From Spirosoma foliorum (GTDB lineage Bacteria > Bacteroidota > Bacteroidia > Cytophagales > Spirosomataceae): DNA of 64,000 nt. The stretch lies in assembly GCF_014117325.1 (NCBI RefSeq), contig NZ_CP059732.1:8631501-8695500 (forward strand). The letters are read 5' to 3'. The position numbers and the translations under genes are program-made. Below, piece after piece: positions 14,933 to 23,909 of the stretch. The stretch's first letter is position 1, and each line of letters opens with the position of its first letter. The notes below the pieces were generated by a model. That model was not told where the DNA came from. It did not search any database and saw only the letters and a list, made by a program, of their open reading frames with translations.

Positions 14933-17377
14933 TTACAACTTTATCTGAATCGTCACGTAAACGCTTCGGCCGTCGGATGGCAAAATGCCTGGTCCGGGAT
15001 AACCCGTTGCTCGTCGGGTAAAGTAAGTGGCATTGGCCAAATTGTTCAGACTGCCTTCCAGCCGAAAGCGAGTGAATTGATACGACAAGCTGGCGTCCAG
15101 AATTGTATAGGCTGGAATCAGTCCAAGAACTGCCGAAACACCGCCTTCCGTCGCGTTGGTCGCATCCGAAAACTGGTTGGACAGGTGCGTATACTGAAAC
15201 GAGCCTTTCAGGTTTTTATAACCCAGCCGTATCCCACTTTTCAAGTTCAGGTTAGGAACGAACTCCACCTGATTACCCACTACACCAGAAATTTCGCTGG
15301 CTTTGTAGGTAGAATGAATCAGGGCGACATTCGCAAAAATTACTCCACTGACGTTCGGGTTTGCTGGATTCGCTAGTCGTAAGAAATCACCTTCAGCGTA
15401 GGATTCAATCCCCATAATCACGGCTTGCCCAATATTACCCCTACGGCGGAGAACCCGGTCGTTGGCATCGTAAAACTGCACCTCGCCAATGCGGTTATTG
15501 TAGTTCAGGTAAAACGCGCTGATATCGAAATTGTAAAGCGTGGTCTGCGTGCTGCGAATGCCCAGATCAAGCGAATACCCTTTTTCATCCTGCATATTGG
15601 GGTCAATTACCGACGATGGGTTAGCAATACGCATGTCGGTGAACGTGATAGACCGATAGTTCTGCGACAGGTTTCCGTAGATATCTAGTTGGGGAACTGG
15701 CTTATAGCTGATGCCAATACCGCCCAGCACAAACTGACGCCCGTTGGTTCGGTATTCTGTTGTGCTGACCGAATTGATGATGTTCCCTGCCAAGTCGCGG
15801 GTGATGGTGCCGTAAAAACCATCGGCAGTCGTTTTGATATACTCGAAGCGGATACCGGGTGTAATGGACACTTTCTCGCCGATGTAGAAGATATTTTCGG
15901 CGAAGGCTGAGACGTTGCGGTTCGGAAATCGGTAATCGTATGAAATGGCGTTGGCGTCGGAGATGAAGTTGAAATCGGCGTCTTTATCAGTGCTGCCCAA
16001 CCCCTGCACGCTATGATTAAAGCCGTGGTAGTAGCGTCCACCAACTAACAAAACTGCCTGTTGCTTGCTCAGCGTATAGCGTTTTAAATACCGGGCTTCG
16101 GTGCCCCAGTTCTGGAAATCCCCCTTAATCAAATCCCGCTCACTGTTATCGTCGATACTGGCCACCCGATTGGGTCGAAAGCCAAGCGAATACCGATACG
16201 CATACAAGCCAAACACCCGTAAGTTAAACTCATTGTTGGTATTGAACTTATGATCGAAATGGAGCGCGGGCATGGTCCAGTTGACCTTGAACCAGTTACG
16301 CTCCCGATTACTTTGTCGGGGATTTTCGCGGAACATATCATCGGTAAGGCCACCGGGCTGCTGTGCCAGATAGCTCATTTGCGTAATATCGACGCCCAGT
16401 GTGGTCTTCTCCGAAACATGGTAATCGATATCGGCAAAGGCCGTGTAGTTGGTAAAATGCGAATTGGGTCGCCAGCTGTCGCCTTTTTTATACTGGAAGA
16501 AGGTGTAATAACTCAGCTTGCCCACGGTGCCGCTGGCACTAGTGAACGCATTGTAAAACCCAAAAGAGCCAATTGTTTGCCGGGCTGTCAGTTCAAACTT
16601 TCGGTCGGCGACAGGCTTCTTCATGACGAAATTAAGTAACCCACCAAACTGAGTCCCGTACTGGAGCGAAGCCGCCCCTCGCACAATCTGAATACGGCCC
16701 ACGGCTTCGGTAGGAGGGGTGTAATAACTTTCGGGGTAACCCAGGGCATCGGCGCTGATGTCGTAACCGTTCTGGCGCACGTTGAAATTGGAGCTTCGAT
16801 TGGGGTCGAGGCCGCGTCCACCAATGCTGAGCTGTAGACCTGCCCCCTCGTTTTCCCAGATATTGAGTCCAGCCACACGAGCGTAAATCTGACGGGCGTT
16901 GTTGGTCGAGAGGTTAGCCACCAGTTGGTCGGGAATAATCACTTCCGACTTTTTTCCTTCATAAATACCCATGCTTTCCACGCCCCTCATGCGGGTAAAA
17001 CCGAAATCGGACTGCTTGTCGGTAACGGTCACTTCGGCTAATGTTTCCTGCCGACTCGTCAGTTGAATGCGCACGGATAAATCGTGTTCAGCCAGCGTAA
17101 ACGTCTGTTTCGTGGCTTTGAAATCGGGGGCGCTGGTGTGCAATACATATTGACCTTTGGACAAATTGGCGAACACGAACCTCCCCAAACTATCGGTCAA
17201 CGCTTGACGCTTTCCGTTGTTCAGATAAATGGTAACGCCTTGTATAGCAGTACCATCATGCCGGGCCTGCACCGTTCCTAAGAGCTGATATTGGGCAAAG
17301 GTTGTGGTAGAAAAAAAGCTAAAAAGAAACAAGCCCGAAATCTTCAATCTGTGTTGTCGGGTTCTTAAACCCGACAT
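14933..17377 (-). CDS. TonB-dependent receptor of the imelysin/gamma-carboxylase cluster (FecA-like)
   Basis: Read from ATG 17377 the protein has 814 residues: signal peptide ending TTTFAQ, carboxypeptidase-like domain (YQLLGTVQARHDGTAIQGVT), plug with IQIVRGAASLQYGTQFGGLLNF, and a large barrel ending YVTIQIKL. The barrel resembles iron-dicitrate-type receptors. It is the last gene of a four-gene minus-strand cluster with DUF4856, imelysin and a gamma-carboxylase homologue. The start is uncertain: codons 1-9 from ATG 17377 lie inside a palindromic element, and TTG 17347 would give a cleaner signal peptide (MKISGLFLFSFFSTTTFAQ). Longer in-frame readings upstream run right through the palindrome and are unlikely. 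Confidence 0.85.
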   Translation of the reverse strand: MSGLRTRQHRLKISGLFLFSFFSTTTFAQYQLLGTVQARHDGTAIQGVTIYLNNGKRQALTDSLGRFVFANLSKGQYVLHTSAPDFKATKQTFTLAEHDLSVRIQLTSRQETLAEVTVTDKQSDFGFTRMRGVESMGIYEGKKSEVIIPDQLVANLSTNNARQIYARVAGLNIWENEGAGLQLSIGGRGLDPNRSSNFNVRQNGYDISADALGYPESYYTPPTEAVGRIQIVRGAASLQYGTQFGGLLNFVMKKPVADRKFELTARQTIGSFGFYNAFTSASGTVGKLSYYTFFQYKKGDSWRPNSHFTNYTAFADIDYHVSEKTTLGVDITQMSYLAQQPGGLTDDMFRENPRQSNRERNWFKVNWTMPALHFDHKFNTNNEFNLRVFGLYAYRYSLGFRPNRVASIDDNSERDLIKGDFQNWGTEARYLKRYTLSKQQAVLLVGGRYYHGFNHSVQGLGSTDKDADFNFISDANAISYDYRFPNRNVSAFAENIFYIGEKVSITPGIRFEYIKTTADGFYGTITRDLAGNIINSVSTTEYRTNGRQFVLGGIGISYKPVPQLDIYGNLSQNYRSITFTDMRIANPSSVIDPNMQDEKGYSLDLGIRSTQTTLYNFDISAFYLNYNNRIGEVQFYDANDRVLRRRGNIGQAVIMGIESYAEGDFLRLANPANPNVSGVIFANVALIHSTYKASEISGVVGNQVEFVPNLNLKSGIRLGYKNLKGSFQYTHLSNQFSDATNATEGGVSAVLGLIPAYTILDASLSYQFTRFRLEGSLNNLANATYFTRRATGYPGPGILPSDGRSVYVTIQIKL

Positions 17378-17463
17378 TGTGAGGTTTCTCAAAACCGACT
17401 GTATAGAATTGCACAGTCGGTTTTGAGAAACCTCTTTTGTCAGGTTTAAGAACCTGACAACAC
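17351..17463. repeat. Double palindrome overlapping the TonB receptor start
   Basis: Outer arms GTGTTGTCGGGTTCTTAAAC (17351 on) and the near-complement ending at 17463; inner arms GAGGTTTCTCAAAACCGACT and its exact complement. The left arm includes the first codons of the receptor gene if ATG 17377 is used. Confidence 0.8.
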
Positions 17464-17474
17464 AACTGTCATAA

Positions 17475-18824
17475 CTAAAAACCGTAAATCGTATCATGGA
17501 AAGGAGTGATCCACTCTTTGTTGGTAAATGAGTCTTGTTTGTTGGCGAGATTGGTGGTTGGCTCAACCAATGGTTTCCCCAAACGACCGTTCAGTGCTAC
17601 GTAGGAATCCACGTAGACTTCCGGGTTTCGGAATCCGTGTTGGGTATAATAATCCCGGAGAATATGCGCGTATTGCAACAACATATCGGGTTGGGTAGCC
17701 ATCATTTTTTCCTGCAAAGGCGTCAGGAAGTTCGAATTGTTGACAATGGTTCGGTGTCCTGAATTGTCTTTAACGGTAAACTGCGCATAGCCCGTTTTTT
17801 CCATCAGCATCACCCGCCACGAGAATCGGTAGCCCTGTTCTGTCCAGAATAACTCGCCCGGATAAAGTAGATACCGGAATGGAAACACGATCTGAACAAC
17901 AAAGAAAATGGCCAGTAAACCCAATACAAGTTTGCTCATAATGGGCTGAAACCGATACACACGCTGGGGACGTAGAAAGCTATAAGGGATCGCTAACCAG
18001 GCACCAAGTTGTCGGATAAGTATCTGGTGAAAGTTGGCTGAGAAAAAGATCAAAGCGGTCACCATCATGATGTAAGGGAACATCCCAATAGGAAACAGGA
18101 GTGCCGTAAGCCCATGAAAAATCACAACGGCGGCATAAGCCCAGAGTCGGGTTGAGGAGTTCCATAGCAGGAACGGAATCGACAGGTCATATACACAACC
18201 AAACCCACTGAACGCGTAAGGAACCCAGGGATAATTGAACAAGGAGCCAATTATAGGCAGGTCATTATGCGCAGGTAACCAAATTCGTAAGGGTTGCGCA
18301 TGTACCAGCCAATCGCTGTTGAGTTTGGCTAATCCCGCAAATACATACAGTAGCGCCACGAACAGTTTCAGTGAATCGAGACACCAGGCTGGAATCTGGT
18401 CTGCCAGCAAGCTACGACGCCGATAAGCATCGACTGAAAAGTAGGCGTGTGCGGGCAAAAAGATCAGCAGCAAACAAACCATACTTGTGAAATAGTAATG
18501 GTTTAGATAGGTGCTTTTGTCGATCAGCTCGATGTAGGTGAAGCTCAGAAACAGGCTACTGATGGCCACCCGGTAAAATAAGCCGATAGCTACCAGAAGT
18601 GCCGAGAGGCCACAAATCAGAAAAAGCAGATACGTATAGTCGCCCAGCGGCTTCACAAATTCGAAGCCGTAGAACGAAAAAAAGTAATGAGGTGTAACGT
18701 ATAAATCGGCAATCCATCCATTGCTCCAGAAACGAACAATGCTCCCGAAGAGCATCAATCCGAATAGGATTCTGAAAACAGCCAAAGGTGCTGCCGAAGT
18801 GGTTTTTTGAAAGTAATCACGCAT
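17475..18824 (-). CDS. Vitamin-K-dependent gamma-carboxylase homologue (HTTM domain)
   Basis: The 449-residue protein has at least seven membrane helices over residues 15-315 and a C-terminal extracytoplasmic domain. It resembles human gamma-glutamyl carboxylase (compared from memory): IDKSTYLNHYYF matches the region of human H160 and VFAGLAKLNSDWL matches AGVKKLDADW around the catalytic K218. Here these are H109 and K167, with the same spacing of 58 residues. The later GYRFSWRVMLMEKTGYAQF and PEVYVDSYVALNGRLGK segments also align, so homology extends beyond the membrane part; the long C-terminal half of the human enzyme is missing. It would use reduced quinone, CO2 and oxygen to carboxylate glutamate on an exported protein. 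Substrate unknown; neighbours are candidates. Confidence 0.85.
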   Translation of the reverse strand: MRDYFQKTTSAAPLAVFRILFGLMLFGSIVRFWSNGWIADLYVTPHYFFSFYGFEFVKPLGDYTYLLFLICGLSALLVAIGLFYRVAISSLFLSFTYIELIDKSTYLNHYYFTSMVCLLLIFLPAHAYFSVDAYRRRSLLADQIPAWCLDSLKLFVALLYVFAGLAKLNSDWLVHAQPLRIWLPAHNDLPIIGSLFNYPWVPYAFSGFGCVYDLSIPFLLWNSSTRLWAYAAVVIFHGLTALLFPIGMFPYIMMVTALIFFSANFHQILIRQLGAWLAIPYSFLRPQRVYRFQPIMSKLVLGLLAIFFVVQIVFPFRYLLYPGELFWTEQGYRFSWRVMLMEKTGYAQFTVKDNSGHRTIVNNSNFLTPLQEKMMATQPDMLLQYAHILRDYYTQHGFRNPEVYVDSYVALNGRLGKPLVEPTTNLANKQDSFTNKEWITPFHDTIYGF

Positions 18825-18845
18825 TATAAATAGGTACTTATATAA

Positions 18846-18930
18846 TTTTTTGTCATTCCGACGAAGGAGGAATCTTAAACTTGACTAATACGCAAATTTG
18901 AGATTCCTCCTTCGTCGGAATGACAAAAAA
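18846..18930. repeat. Palindromic repeat, family 2 copy b
   Basis: Left arm TTTTTTGTCATTCCGACGAA followed by GGAGGAATCT; right arm at 18900-18930 is the complement. It sits between the imelysin and carboxylase genes. Confidence 0.85.
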
Positions 18931-18932
18931 TG

Positions 18933-20093
18933 CTAATCCCCGTCGTTGTCGGTGTAGGTGATCGTGATGCTCATGGCCGAAGTCATGTCCACTTTTAACA
19001 TCCGAACGGCTTTCTGCATTTCGGTGTAGACCGCCACCATAGCCGTATTGTTGCTCTTAACCTCATCGGCCAGATTGGCTTTCAGCGCAGCGAGTTTTTG
19101 ATTGGACGACTCAAACTGGGCATTGATAATATCGACCAAAGATTTGCCGGTCTGACTGTCTTTAGCACCAATACCGTTCAGGTACGTTTTCAAGCTTGGT
19201 CCTTCGACACCCGTTTTTACATTTTTACCGTTAAAAAAGTCGATAGATGCCTGATGGGCTGTCTTCGCCAAGGTTAGCGACAGGTCTTTTTTATAGTAGG
19301 CTTCTACCTTATCGGGAGCCACCGTGCCATTGGCCATCGCGCCTGATGGAATCCCGAATTTGCCCGACCGGATGTATCGTTCATAATTTAAAACAAAACC
19401 ATTCACCAGTTTCCCAGTTGAACCGCTGGCAGTCAGGGCGGTGCTATTGATGAACGTATCCCGGTAGCCGCCCGTAGTCCAGGCTGTGTATACGGTTGTA
19501 AACTGCGTATTCATCTGGGTCGTCAGGCGCTTCAGATAGGCAATTCGCTTGGCAGCATCAGTCGCTGTTGCGTAGTGGGCTACAATCGCGTCGTCGGTCG
19601 TACCGATGCCGTTGATTAGGTAATCCAGCGCTGGAAATCCCTGCTTGGGATACGAAGCGGGCACATCGAATGAACCTGAACCAGCCGCCACATAGTCCTC
19701 AATTCCAGTGACGCTTGTTGGATAAATATTGAAAAAATTACGGAGGGTATATTGCTCGGCTGGACCAACATCAAACAGCTCAACTTTTTGCCATTCGGTG
19801 TACGCATCGACCCAGGCCTGCCGAAAATCGGCCAGTGTAGTTTTATCGGGCTTAGCCGCAAACGCATCCGATTTGGCGACCATAGCCTCAAACTTCGTCT
19901 TGAAATTAGCATAGGCCGGTACAATGATATTGTCGGCAATGTTGGTTAGCATAGCCTTTCGGTCGCTGCTAGCCTGATCGGTAGGGGTAGGCGGTGTGGG
20001 TGTTGGATTGTCGGACCCACCACCTCCACAAGCCCATAATGTCGCGATAAAGGCGCACATAAAGCCGATCTGTTTCCACCTGAATTGGTTCAT
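18933..20093 (-). CDS. Imelysin-like lipoprotein (peptidase M75 family)
   Basis: A 386-residue lipoprotein: signal with lipobox LWAC (C22), a Gly/Pro/Thr-rich linker, then a two-bundle helical imelysin fold (about 45-370), recognised by the paired segments WVDAYTEWQKVELFDVGPAE and NFFNIYPTSVTGIEDYV. Imelysin-like proteins are linked to iron uptake. The family GxHxxE motif is altered here: GFPALDYL (152-159) has Pro for His and Asp for Glu, so the classical site is lost. The tail ends in acidic TYTDNDGD. It lies just upstream of the carboxylase homologue. Confidence 0.85.
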   Translation of the reverse strand: MNQFRWKQIGFMCAFIATLWACGGGGSDNPTPTPPTPTDQASSDRKAMLTNIADNIIVPAYANFKTKFEAMVAKSDAFAAKPDKTTLADFRQAWVDAYTEWQKVELFDVGPAEQYTLRNFFNIYPTSVTGIEDYVAAGSGSFDVPASYPKQGFPALDYLINGIGTTDDAIVAHYATATDAAKRIAYLKRLTTQMNTQFTTVYTAWTTGGYRDTFINSTALTASGSTGKLVNGFVLNYERYIRSGKFGIPSGAMANGTVAPDKVEAYYKKDLSLTLAKTAHQASIDFFNGKNVKTGVEGPSLKTYLNGIGAKDSQTGKSLVDIINAQFESSNQKLAALKANLADEVKSNNTAMVAVYTEMQKAVRMLKVDMTSAMSITITYTDNDGD

Positions 20094-20198
20094 GAGACTA
20101 AATAGGTACAGAGCGGCACGTCAAATACCGCTCTGTACGAGTTGAATGTATATTCTGATTGAATTTTGGATGCTAAGCGATTTATGATTCGTTGGAAT

Positions 20199-20261
20199 GT
20201 ACCCACGGGCTTCAGTCCGTGTATGCGTTGATTAGAAACACGGGCTGAAGCCCATGGGTAC
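20199..20261. repeat. Palindromic intergenic repeat (CACGGGCTGAAGCCC type)
   Basis: GTACCCACGGGCTTCAGTCC (20199-20218, continuing to 20222) pairs with its near-complement at 20238-20261. It separates the DUF4856 and imelysin genes. Confidence 0.75.
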
Positions 20262-20298
20262 AACCTCAATTCACCGAATTAACAGAATCGGATCGGGC

Positions 20299-21465
20299 TT
20301 ACTGAATACCGAATTTCGTTTTGATGGCCGTTGAAGCCGCATCAATTTTGGCATTTGTCAAACCCCAGAAACCATTGGGAGCGCCAATCAGACCGGCTAG
20401 GATAGCGTCTGAAAAAGCAGCATCCGCTTTGGCGATGGTTGCGTAACGCAGGCTATAAATAAAGCCCAGTCCTTCGCCCATAGCGTGTGCACGAGCTGCA
20501 TCGGTTGTACCGGTTTTCCATTTGTTAAGGTAGCCCAGAGCAGCACCAGCAATGGCTTTTTCCATCGCCTTATGAATAAAGGCCGCTTGTGTTTTCAGGG
20601 TGGTCAAGTCGTTATTAACGATAGCAGCCCGTCCTGTTAACAGCGCCTTGTGAACCTTGGCAAAATCTTCCTGATTGTATTCCCATAGGTAAGAGCCGAT
20701 GAAGCTTTCGCCAGACGAGGTAGTAGTGGCTTTGCCACCATAAACTGGATTGGCCGTGATGATTCCGTAGATTTCATCCCAGTTTTGTTCCAGAGCGGTG
20801 TACTTCTTCCCTGTAACCAGTGTAGTGTTGTCCAACGCAAGATTCTTGTCGCTGAGCAGAACGTTGCCAATGTAATCGACCTGGAACGCACCAATCAAGC
20901 CTTTCTGGATGATCTGTGCCCATTCAATGCCTTGCTCATCAACCAGATAAGTGCCTAGTTTACCCGCTTTGCCTTCGGATGCCGTAGCGGTTACAGACTT
21001 GCTGGCCGTAGCGATTTTAGGGAAACCAGCTTCAATCGTTGTTCGCTCTTTTTCGGCGTCGGTAGCCGAAAGAGAAGAGGCCGTTACGTTACGCAACTGA
21101 ACGCCTGAGCTATTCAAAGCTGCGTTGGCTGTACCCGAAAATGGATTGCTGGTGTTCGAAAACATATTTTTCAATACCGTAGCATCCAGCGTAGCGCCTG
21201 TACTAACGGCTGTGCCATTGTAAGTATTGATCGCCCGGAACATCAACAGGCGGTTAGCGCCAGTAGTCAGATCAACGGTTTTAACGCCAGCATCATCAAC
21301 GAAAAAGTTAGCGTAGGTGGTCGTATCGGTTAGCTTTGCGTAGTCAACAGTTTTTCGGAGTTGTGGACGAACCGTAGTTGGATTCTCTTCGTCTTTACAG
21401 GCAGACAGACTGACTGCAAATGCTAGTACCAATACAAATCGAGCGCGTAAGTTTAGCTTTATCAT
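20299..21465 (-). CDS. DUF4856 lipoprotein
   Basis: The 388-residue protein has a lipoprotein signal (SLSAC, C23) and the DUF4856 layout: an N-terminal TVDYAKLTDTTTYANFF segment, a central LGTYLVDEQGIEWAQIIQKGLIGAFQ-like stretch, and a helical C-terminal half (WDEIYGI, GSYLWEYNQEDFAKVHKALL). The fold is related in style to imelysin and the two are commonly neighbours in Bacteroidota. It is the first gene of the cluster and is probably surface-exposed or periplasmic. No catalytic site is evident; metal binding is an inference from context. Confidence 0.8.
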   Translation of the reverse strand: MIKLNLRARFVLVLAFAVSLSACKDEENPTTVRPQLRKTVDYAKLTDTTTYANFFVDDAGVKTVDLTTGANRLLMFRAINTYNGTAVSTGATLDATVLKNMFSNTSNPFSGTANAALNSSGVQLRNVTASSLSATDAEKERTTIEAGFPKIATASKSVTATASEGKAGKLGTYLVDEQGIEWAQIIQKGLIGAFQVDYIGNVLLSDKNLALDNTTLVTGKKYTALEQNWDEIYGIITANPVYGGKATTTSSGESFIGSYLWEYNQEDFAKVHKALLTGRAAIVNNDLTTLKTQAAFIHKAMEKAIAGAALGYLNKWKTGTTDAARAHAMGEGLGFIYSLRYATIAKADAAFSDAILAGLIGAPNGFWGLTNAKIDAASTAIKTKFGIQ

Positions 21466-21950
21466 GCTTAAAGAATAATTGAATCGTAATGTCGGGGCAA
21501 AATTAAGTGGTATTTAGACTAATTATAAAGTTATGTTAAAAATAAATTAAAAAATTATTAGGATGATGAATGGATTATTGTGTAAATTGGTTGTAGATAA
21601 GTAGTTACCTCTCGATTTAAAAGACAGGGTCAGCGCGCTTTGACGCTCTGAAATTGGATGGCCAATTAATAAATAGCGAAAGGCAAGTAAAATCTTTACC
21701 GAAAAAGCCCGTTAAATAAATATTAAATTGGCCGCAACGCCTTGATTAATTACGAGATAAAATAGTATATTTATAGGCTGCTTATCTGAATGTCGTTTCG
21801 ATTTTATAGCCGGCTCAACCAATAAAAATTTGCGAATTCCAACGATTATTATTGCTTTTGAGTCTCTCTATTATTCCTTGTTGCGCCGTAGTCAGTCAGC
21901 AATTACTTTTGCTTTATCCGCCGTTAAACCTTCTTACTTTCTGAATCGTC
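21466..21950. other. Gene-free divergent promoter region
   Basis: AT-rich stretch between the minus-strand cluster and the receiver gene. It holds the -7 box at 21498-21505 and an imperfect inverted repeat, GGCCAATTAATAAATA near 21660 with AATATTAAATTGGCC near 21718. I see no other structure. Confidence 0.5.
21498..21505 (-). promoter_or_regulatory. -7 promoter box for the DUF4856-imelysin cluster
   Basis: On the minus strand this reads TAATTTTG, a match to TAnnTTTG, 33 bases from the DUF4856 start. I see no clear -33 element and no convincing Fur-type box, so regulation by iron is not shown by sequence. Confidence 0.4.
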
Positions 21951-22379
21951 ATGACCATACATTCCTTAACCGGCTCCAGGCTACCCACTGCCCCTTCCGT
22001 TTGGATCGTTGATGACGATGAAGACGATCAGTTGTTTATTCGCTCCGCTTTTAAGGAAACGCATGAGCCTATTCATGTTCGTACGCTGACCGATGGTGAT
22101 GAGTTACTGCCGCAGCTAACGAACTGCGACGAGTTGCCCTCATTGATTCTGTTAGATATCAATATGAATCGTCAGGATGGCTTCGAGACGCTCAATCAAC
22201 TTCGGAACGCCCCCAGTTTTGCTCACTTACCCGTTGTGATGCTGACTACATCGTCAGACAAATCTGATTGGCAGCGGAGTTTAGCTTTAGGTGCCAATCA
22301 ATGCCTCACGAAACCTGCCAGCTATAAACAGTTGGTTCATTTGGTGAAAGGACTGGCCGAAGATTGGGCCCTGGCGTAG
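21951..22379 (+). CDS. Stand-alone CheY-like response regulator
   Basis: The 142-residue protein is a receiver domain only: acidic pocket DDDEDD (21-26), phosphoacceptor D69 (LILLDINMN), T99/T100 (VMLTTSS) and K121 (LTKPASY). This is the Rcp1-like layout common in Bacteroidota and cyanobacteria, where the kinase is usually a separate hybrid or PAS kinase. No kinase gene lies beside it here, so its partner is elsewhere. It would act by protein contact, not DNA binding. The esterase gene follows 63 bases downstream with no shared logic evident. Confidence 0.85.
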   Translation: MTIHSLTGSRLPTAPSVWIVDDDEDDQLFIRSAFKETHEPIHVRTLTDGDELLPQLTNCDELPSLILLDINMNRQDGFETLNQLRNAPSFAHLPVVMLTTSSDKSDWQRSLALGANQCLTKPASYKQLVHLVKGLAEDWALA

Positions 22380-22442
22380 GGTTACCCTAAATTTTTCATA
22401 CTTCGTCTGAACCAACTTTACTCGGTATCCGATTTTAAACGT

Positions 22443-23519
22443 ATGTCTTCATCACTACGTTTAGAACTCAGTACGCCCATTAGCGACGATCGCCCGGTGT
22501 TTGTATCGGGTAATGTTTGCGACTGGCTTCCCGATTTGGCGCAATTTCAGTTGCAGCCTGTTGGGCCGGATCAGTTTGTGTACGAGTTCCCCAAAGGGAT
22601 GGAACTGCCCAAAACGCTGGAGTATAAATATACCCGTGGTGGCTGGGATCATGTCGAGCTGAGTGCATCGGGTGAGTCGGTTGGAAATCGAACAGTAGCG
22701 CGTTCTGTCAACTCGAAACGAGAGCACGTACCTCACTGGCGATGGTTCGGTATTCCTTTCAATCCGGCCTTTTTACCTAAAATTGATCTTCTCGGCGATA
22801 CCTTCAACGCGCCCAAACTCCTCCAGACACGTCGGGTTCATATCCTGTTGCCGCACGATTATGATCAGACTGAAAAGCGATATCCCGTCTTGTATCTGCA
22901 TGATGGCCAGAATTTATTTGGTGGCGGAGTGGGCTACGGGAGTTGGGAAATCGACCAGAAAATGGCACTTCTGGCAGCCAGACACCATCACGAAGTTATT
23001 CTGATTTCCATCGATCATGCGCATGACGAACGTATTCGGGAGTTTACGTTTCACCGTACACGGGCTGGTACAGGCCGGGGCCAATACTATCTGGACTTTA
23101 TTCGAAAAACCTTAAAACCGCTGGTTGATCAACGGTTTCGAACCTTACCCGATGCGGCTCATACAGGTATTGGTGGGAGTTCGTTAGGCGGTCTGATTAG
23201 CATTTATGCGGGTCTGATGCACCCTGAAGTATTTGGACGATTGATGGTCTTTTCGCCCTCACTCTGGATTTCGCCTAAAATCTATTTCGATGCCATTCGT
23301 TTCAAGGCGTCCGTGCCGATGAAAATTTATGCCTATGGCGGAGAAAAGGAGTCGCAGTATATGGTGCCGAATATTCAGCGATTCAACGAAGCACTGGCCC
23401 GCCAGGAATATGGCGGCAACCCTATCGATATTCACTTATCTGTCGATCCAACAGGGACGCATCAGGAAGCCCACTGGAGTCGTGAATTCCCAAAAGCGGT
23501 AGAGTGGTTGTTTTACTGA
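22443..23519 (+). CDS. Esterase-D/enterochelin-esterase-like hydrolase with N-terminal starch-binding-like domain
   Basis: The 358-residue protein lacks a signal peptide. Residues 5-95 resemble a carbohydrate-binding or E-set beta domain (VFVSGNVCDWLPD ... FEYKYTRGGWDHVE style), and 125-358 form an alpha/beta hydrolase of the putative esterase family: YPVLYLHDGQNLF, nucleophile S247 in GGSSLGG, and the C-terminal histidine in GTHQEAHW (H340 or H344). Relatives hydrolyse siderophore esters, acyl groups on sugars or other esters. Nearby genes do not identify the substrate. Confidence 0.8.
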   Translation: MSSSLRLELSTPISDDRPVFVSGNVCDWLPDLAQFQLQPVGPDQFVYEFPKGMELPKTLEYKYTRGGWDHVELSASGESVGNRTVARSVNSKREHVPHWRWFGIPFNPAFLPKIDLLGDTFNAPKLLQTRRVHILLPHDYDQTEKRYPVLYLHDGQNLFGGGVGYGSWEIDQKMALLAARHHHEVILISIDHAHDERIREFTFHRTRAGTGRGQYYLDFIRKTLKPLVDQRFRTLPDAAHTGIGGSSLGGLISIYAGLMHPEVFGRLMVFSPSLWISPKIYFDAIRFKASVPMKIYAYGGEKESQYMVPNIQRFNEALARQEYGGNPIDIHLSVDPTGTHQEAHWSREFPKAVEWLFY

Positions 23520-23909
23520 AATAACCCCCAGATTTTTATGATTAACAACGATCTTTAGGGATATTGGCGCAGTACAATTACCGTATCCTCGGCCTGTGCG
23601 GACACCTATAGTATACACACATTTTTTGAGTATGCTCAAAACTCCGTTAGGAGTGGCCTGTTAATAGAAAACAGAAGACTAATCGCACTCTGAAGCGCCG
23701 TAGGTGCGACCTATAGAGATAAAGTTAGGTCGCACCTACGGCGCTTGGGTCTCTTACTAAGCGACAATGACTATTGACAGGACGCCCTTATAGGGCTGAT
23801 TTGGCTATATTAGAGATGTGTATATACTCTAGGCAAGGACACAGAACGAGGAGGTAAAAAACCATAAAAAATCATATTGATCCTGAAAATCAGCGTTCCA
23901 TAAATACCT
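23520..23909. other. Gene-free stretch between esterase and aminopeptidase genes
   Basis: Contains a perfect palindrome at 23693-23746 and, upstream, sequence of the ACTCCGTTAGGAGTGGCCTG kind that looks like another dispersed repeat. A strong AGGAGGT at 23849-23855 has no start codon at a usable distance. No coding region is evident. Confidence 0.5.
23693..23746. repeat. Palindromic intergenic repeat (GCGCCGTAGGTGCGACC type)
   Basis: A perfect 21-bp inverted repeat, AAGCGCCGTAGGTGCGACCT plus A, at 23693-23713 and 23726-23746, with a 12-base loop. It may end esterase transcription. Confidence 0.8.

Noticed and set aside
14933..17281. Long open frames on the plus strand within the TonB receptor gene
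   Set aside because: They overlap the receptor entirely, show no domain, and have composition expected for an antisense frame of a well-conserved gene.
17378..17566. N-terminal extension of the TonB receptor by 63 residues
   Set aside because: It would be encoded by a palindromic repeat and the end of the carboxylase gene, and would place the signal peptide internally.
21498..21560. Fur box upstream of the DUF4856-imelysin cluster
   Set aside because: The region is AT-rich, but I find no stretch near the GATAATGATAATCATTATC consensus.
23849..23903. Strong AGGAGGT followed by a TTG-started 8-codon frame, as a leader peptide for the aminopeptidase gene
   Set aside because: The spacing to TTG (21 bases) is too long, the frame has no regulatory codon run, and the aminopeptidase ATG lies 54 bases on.
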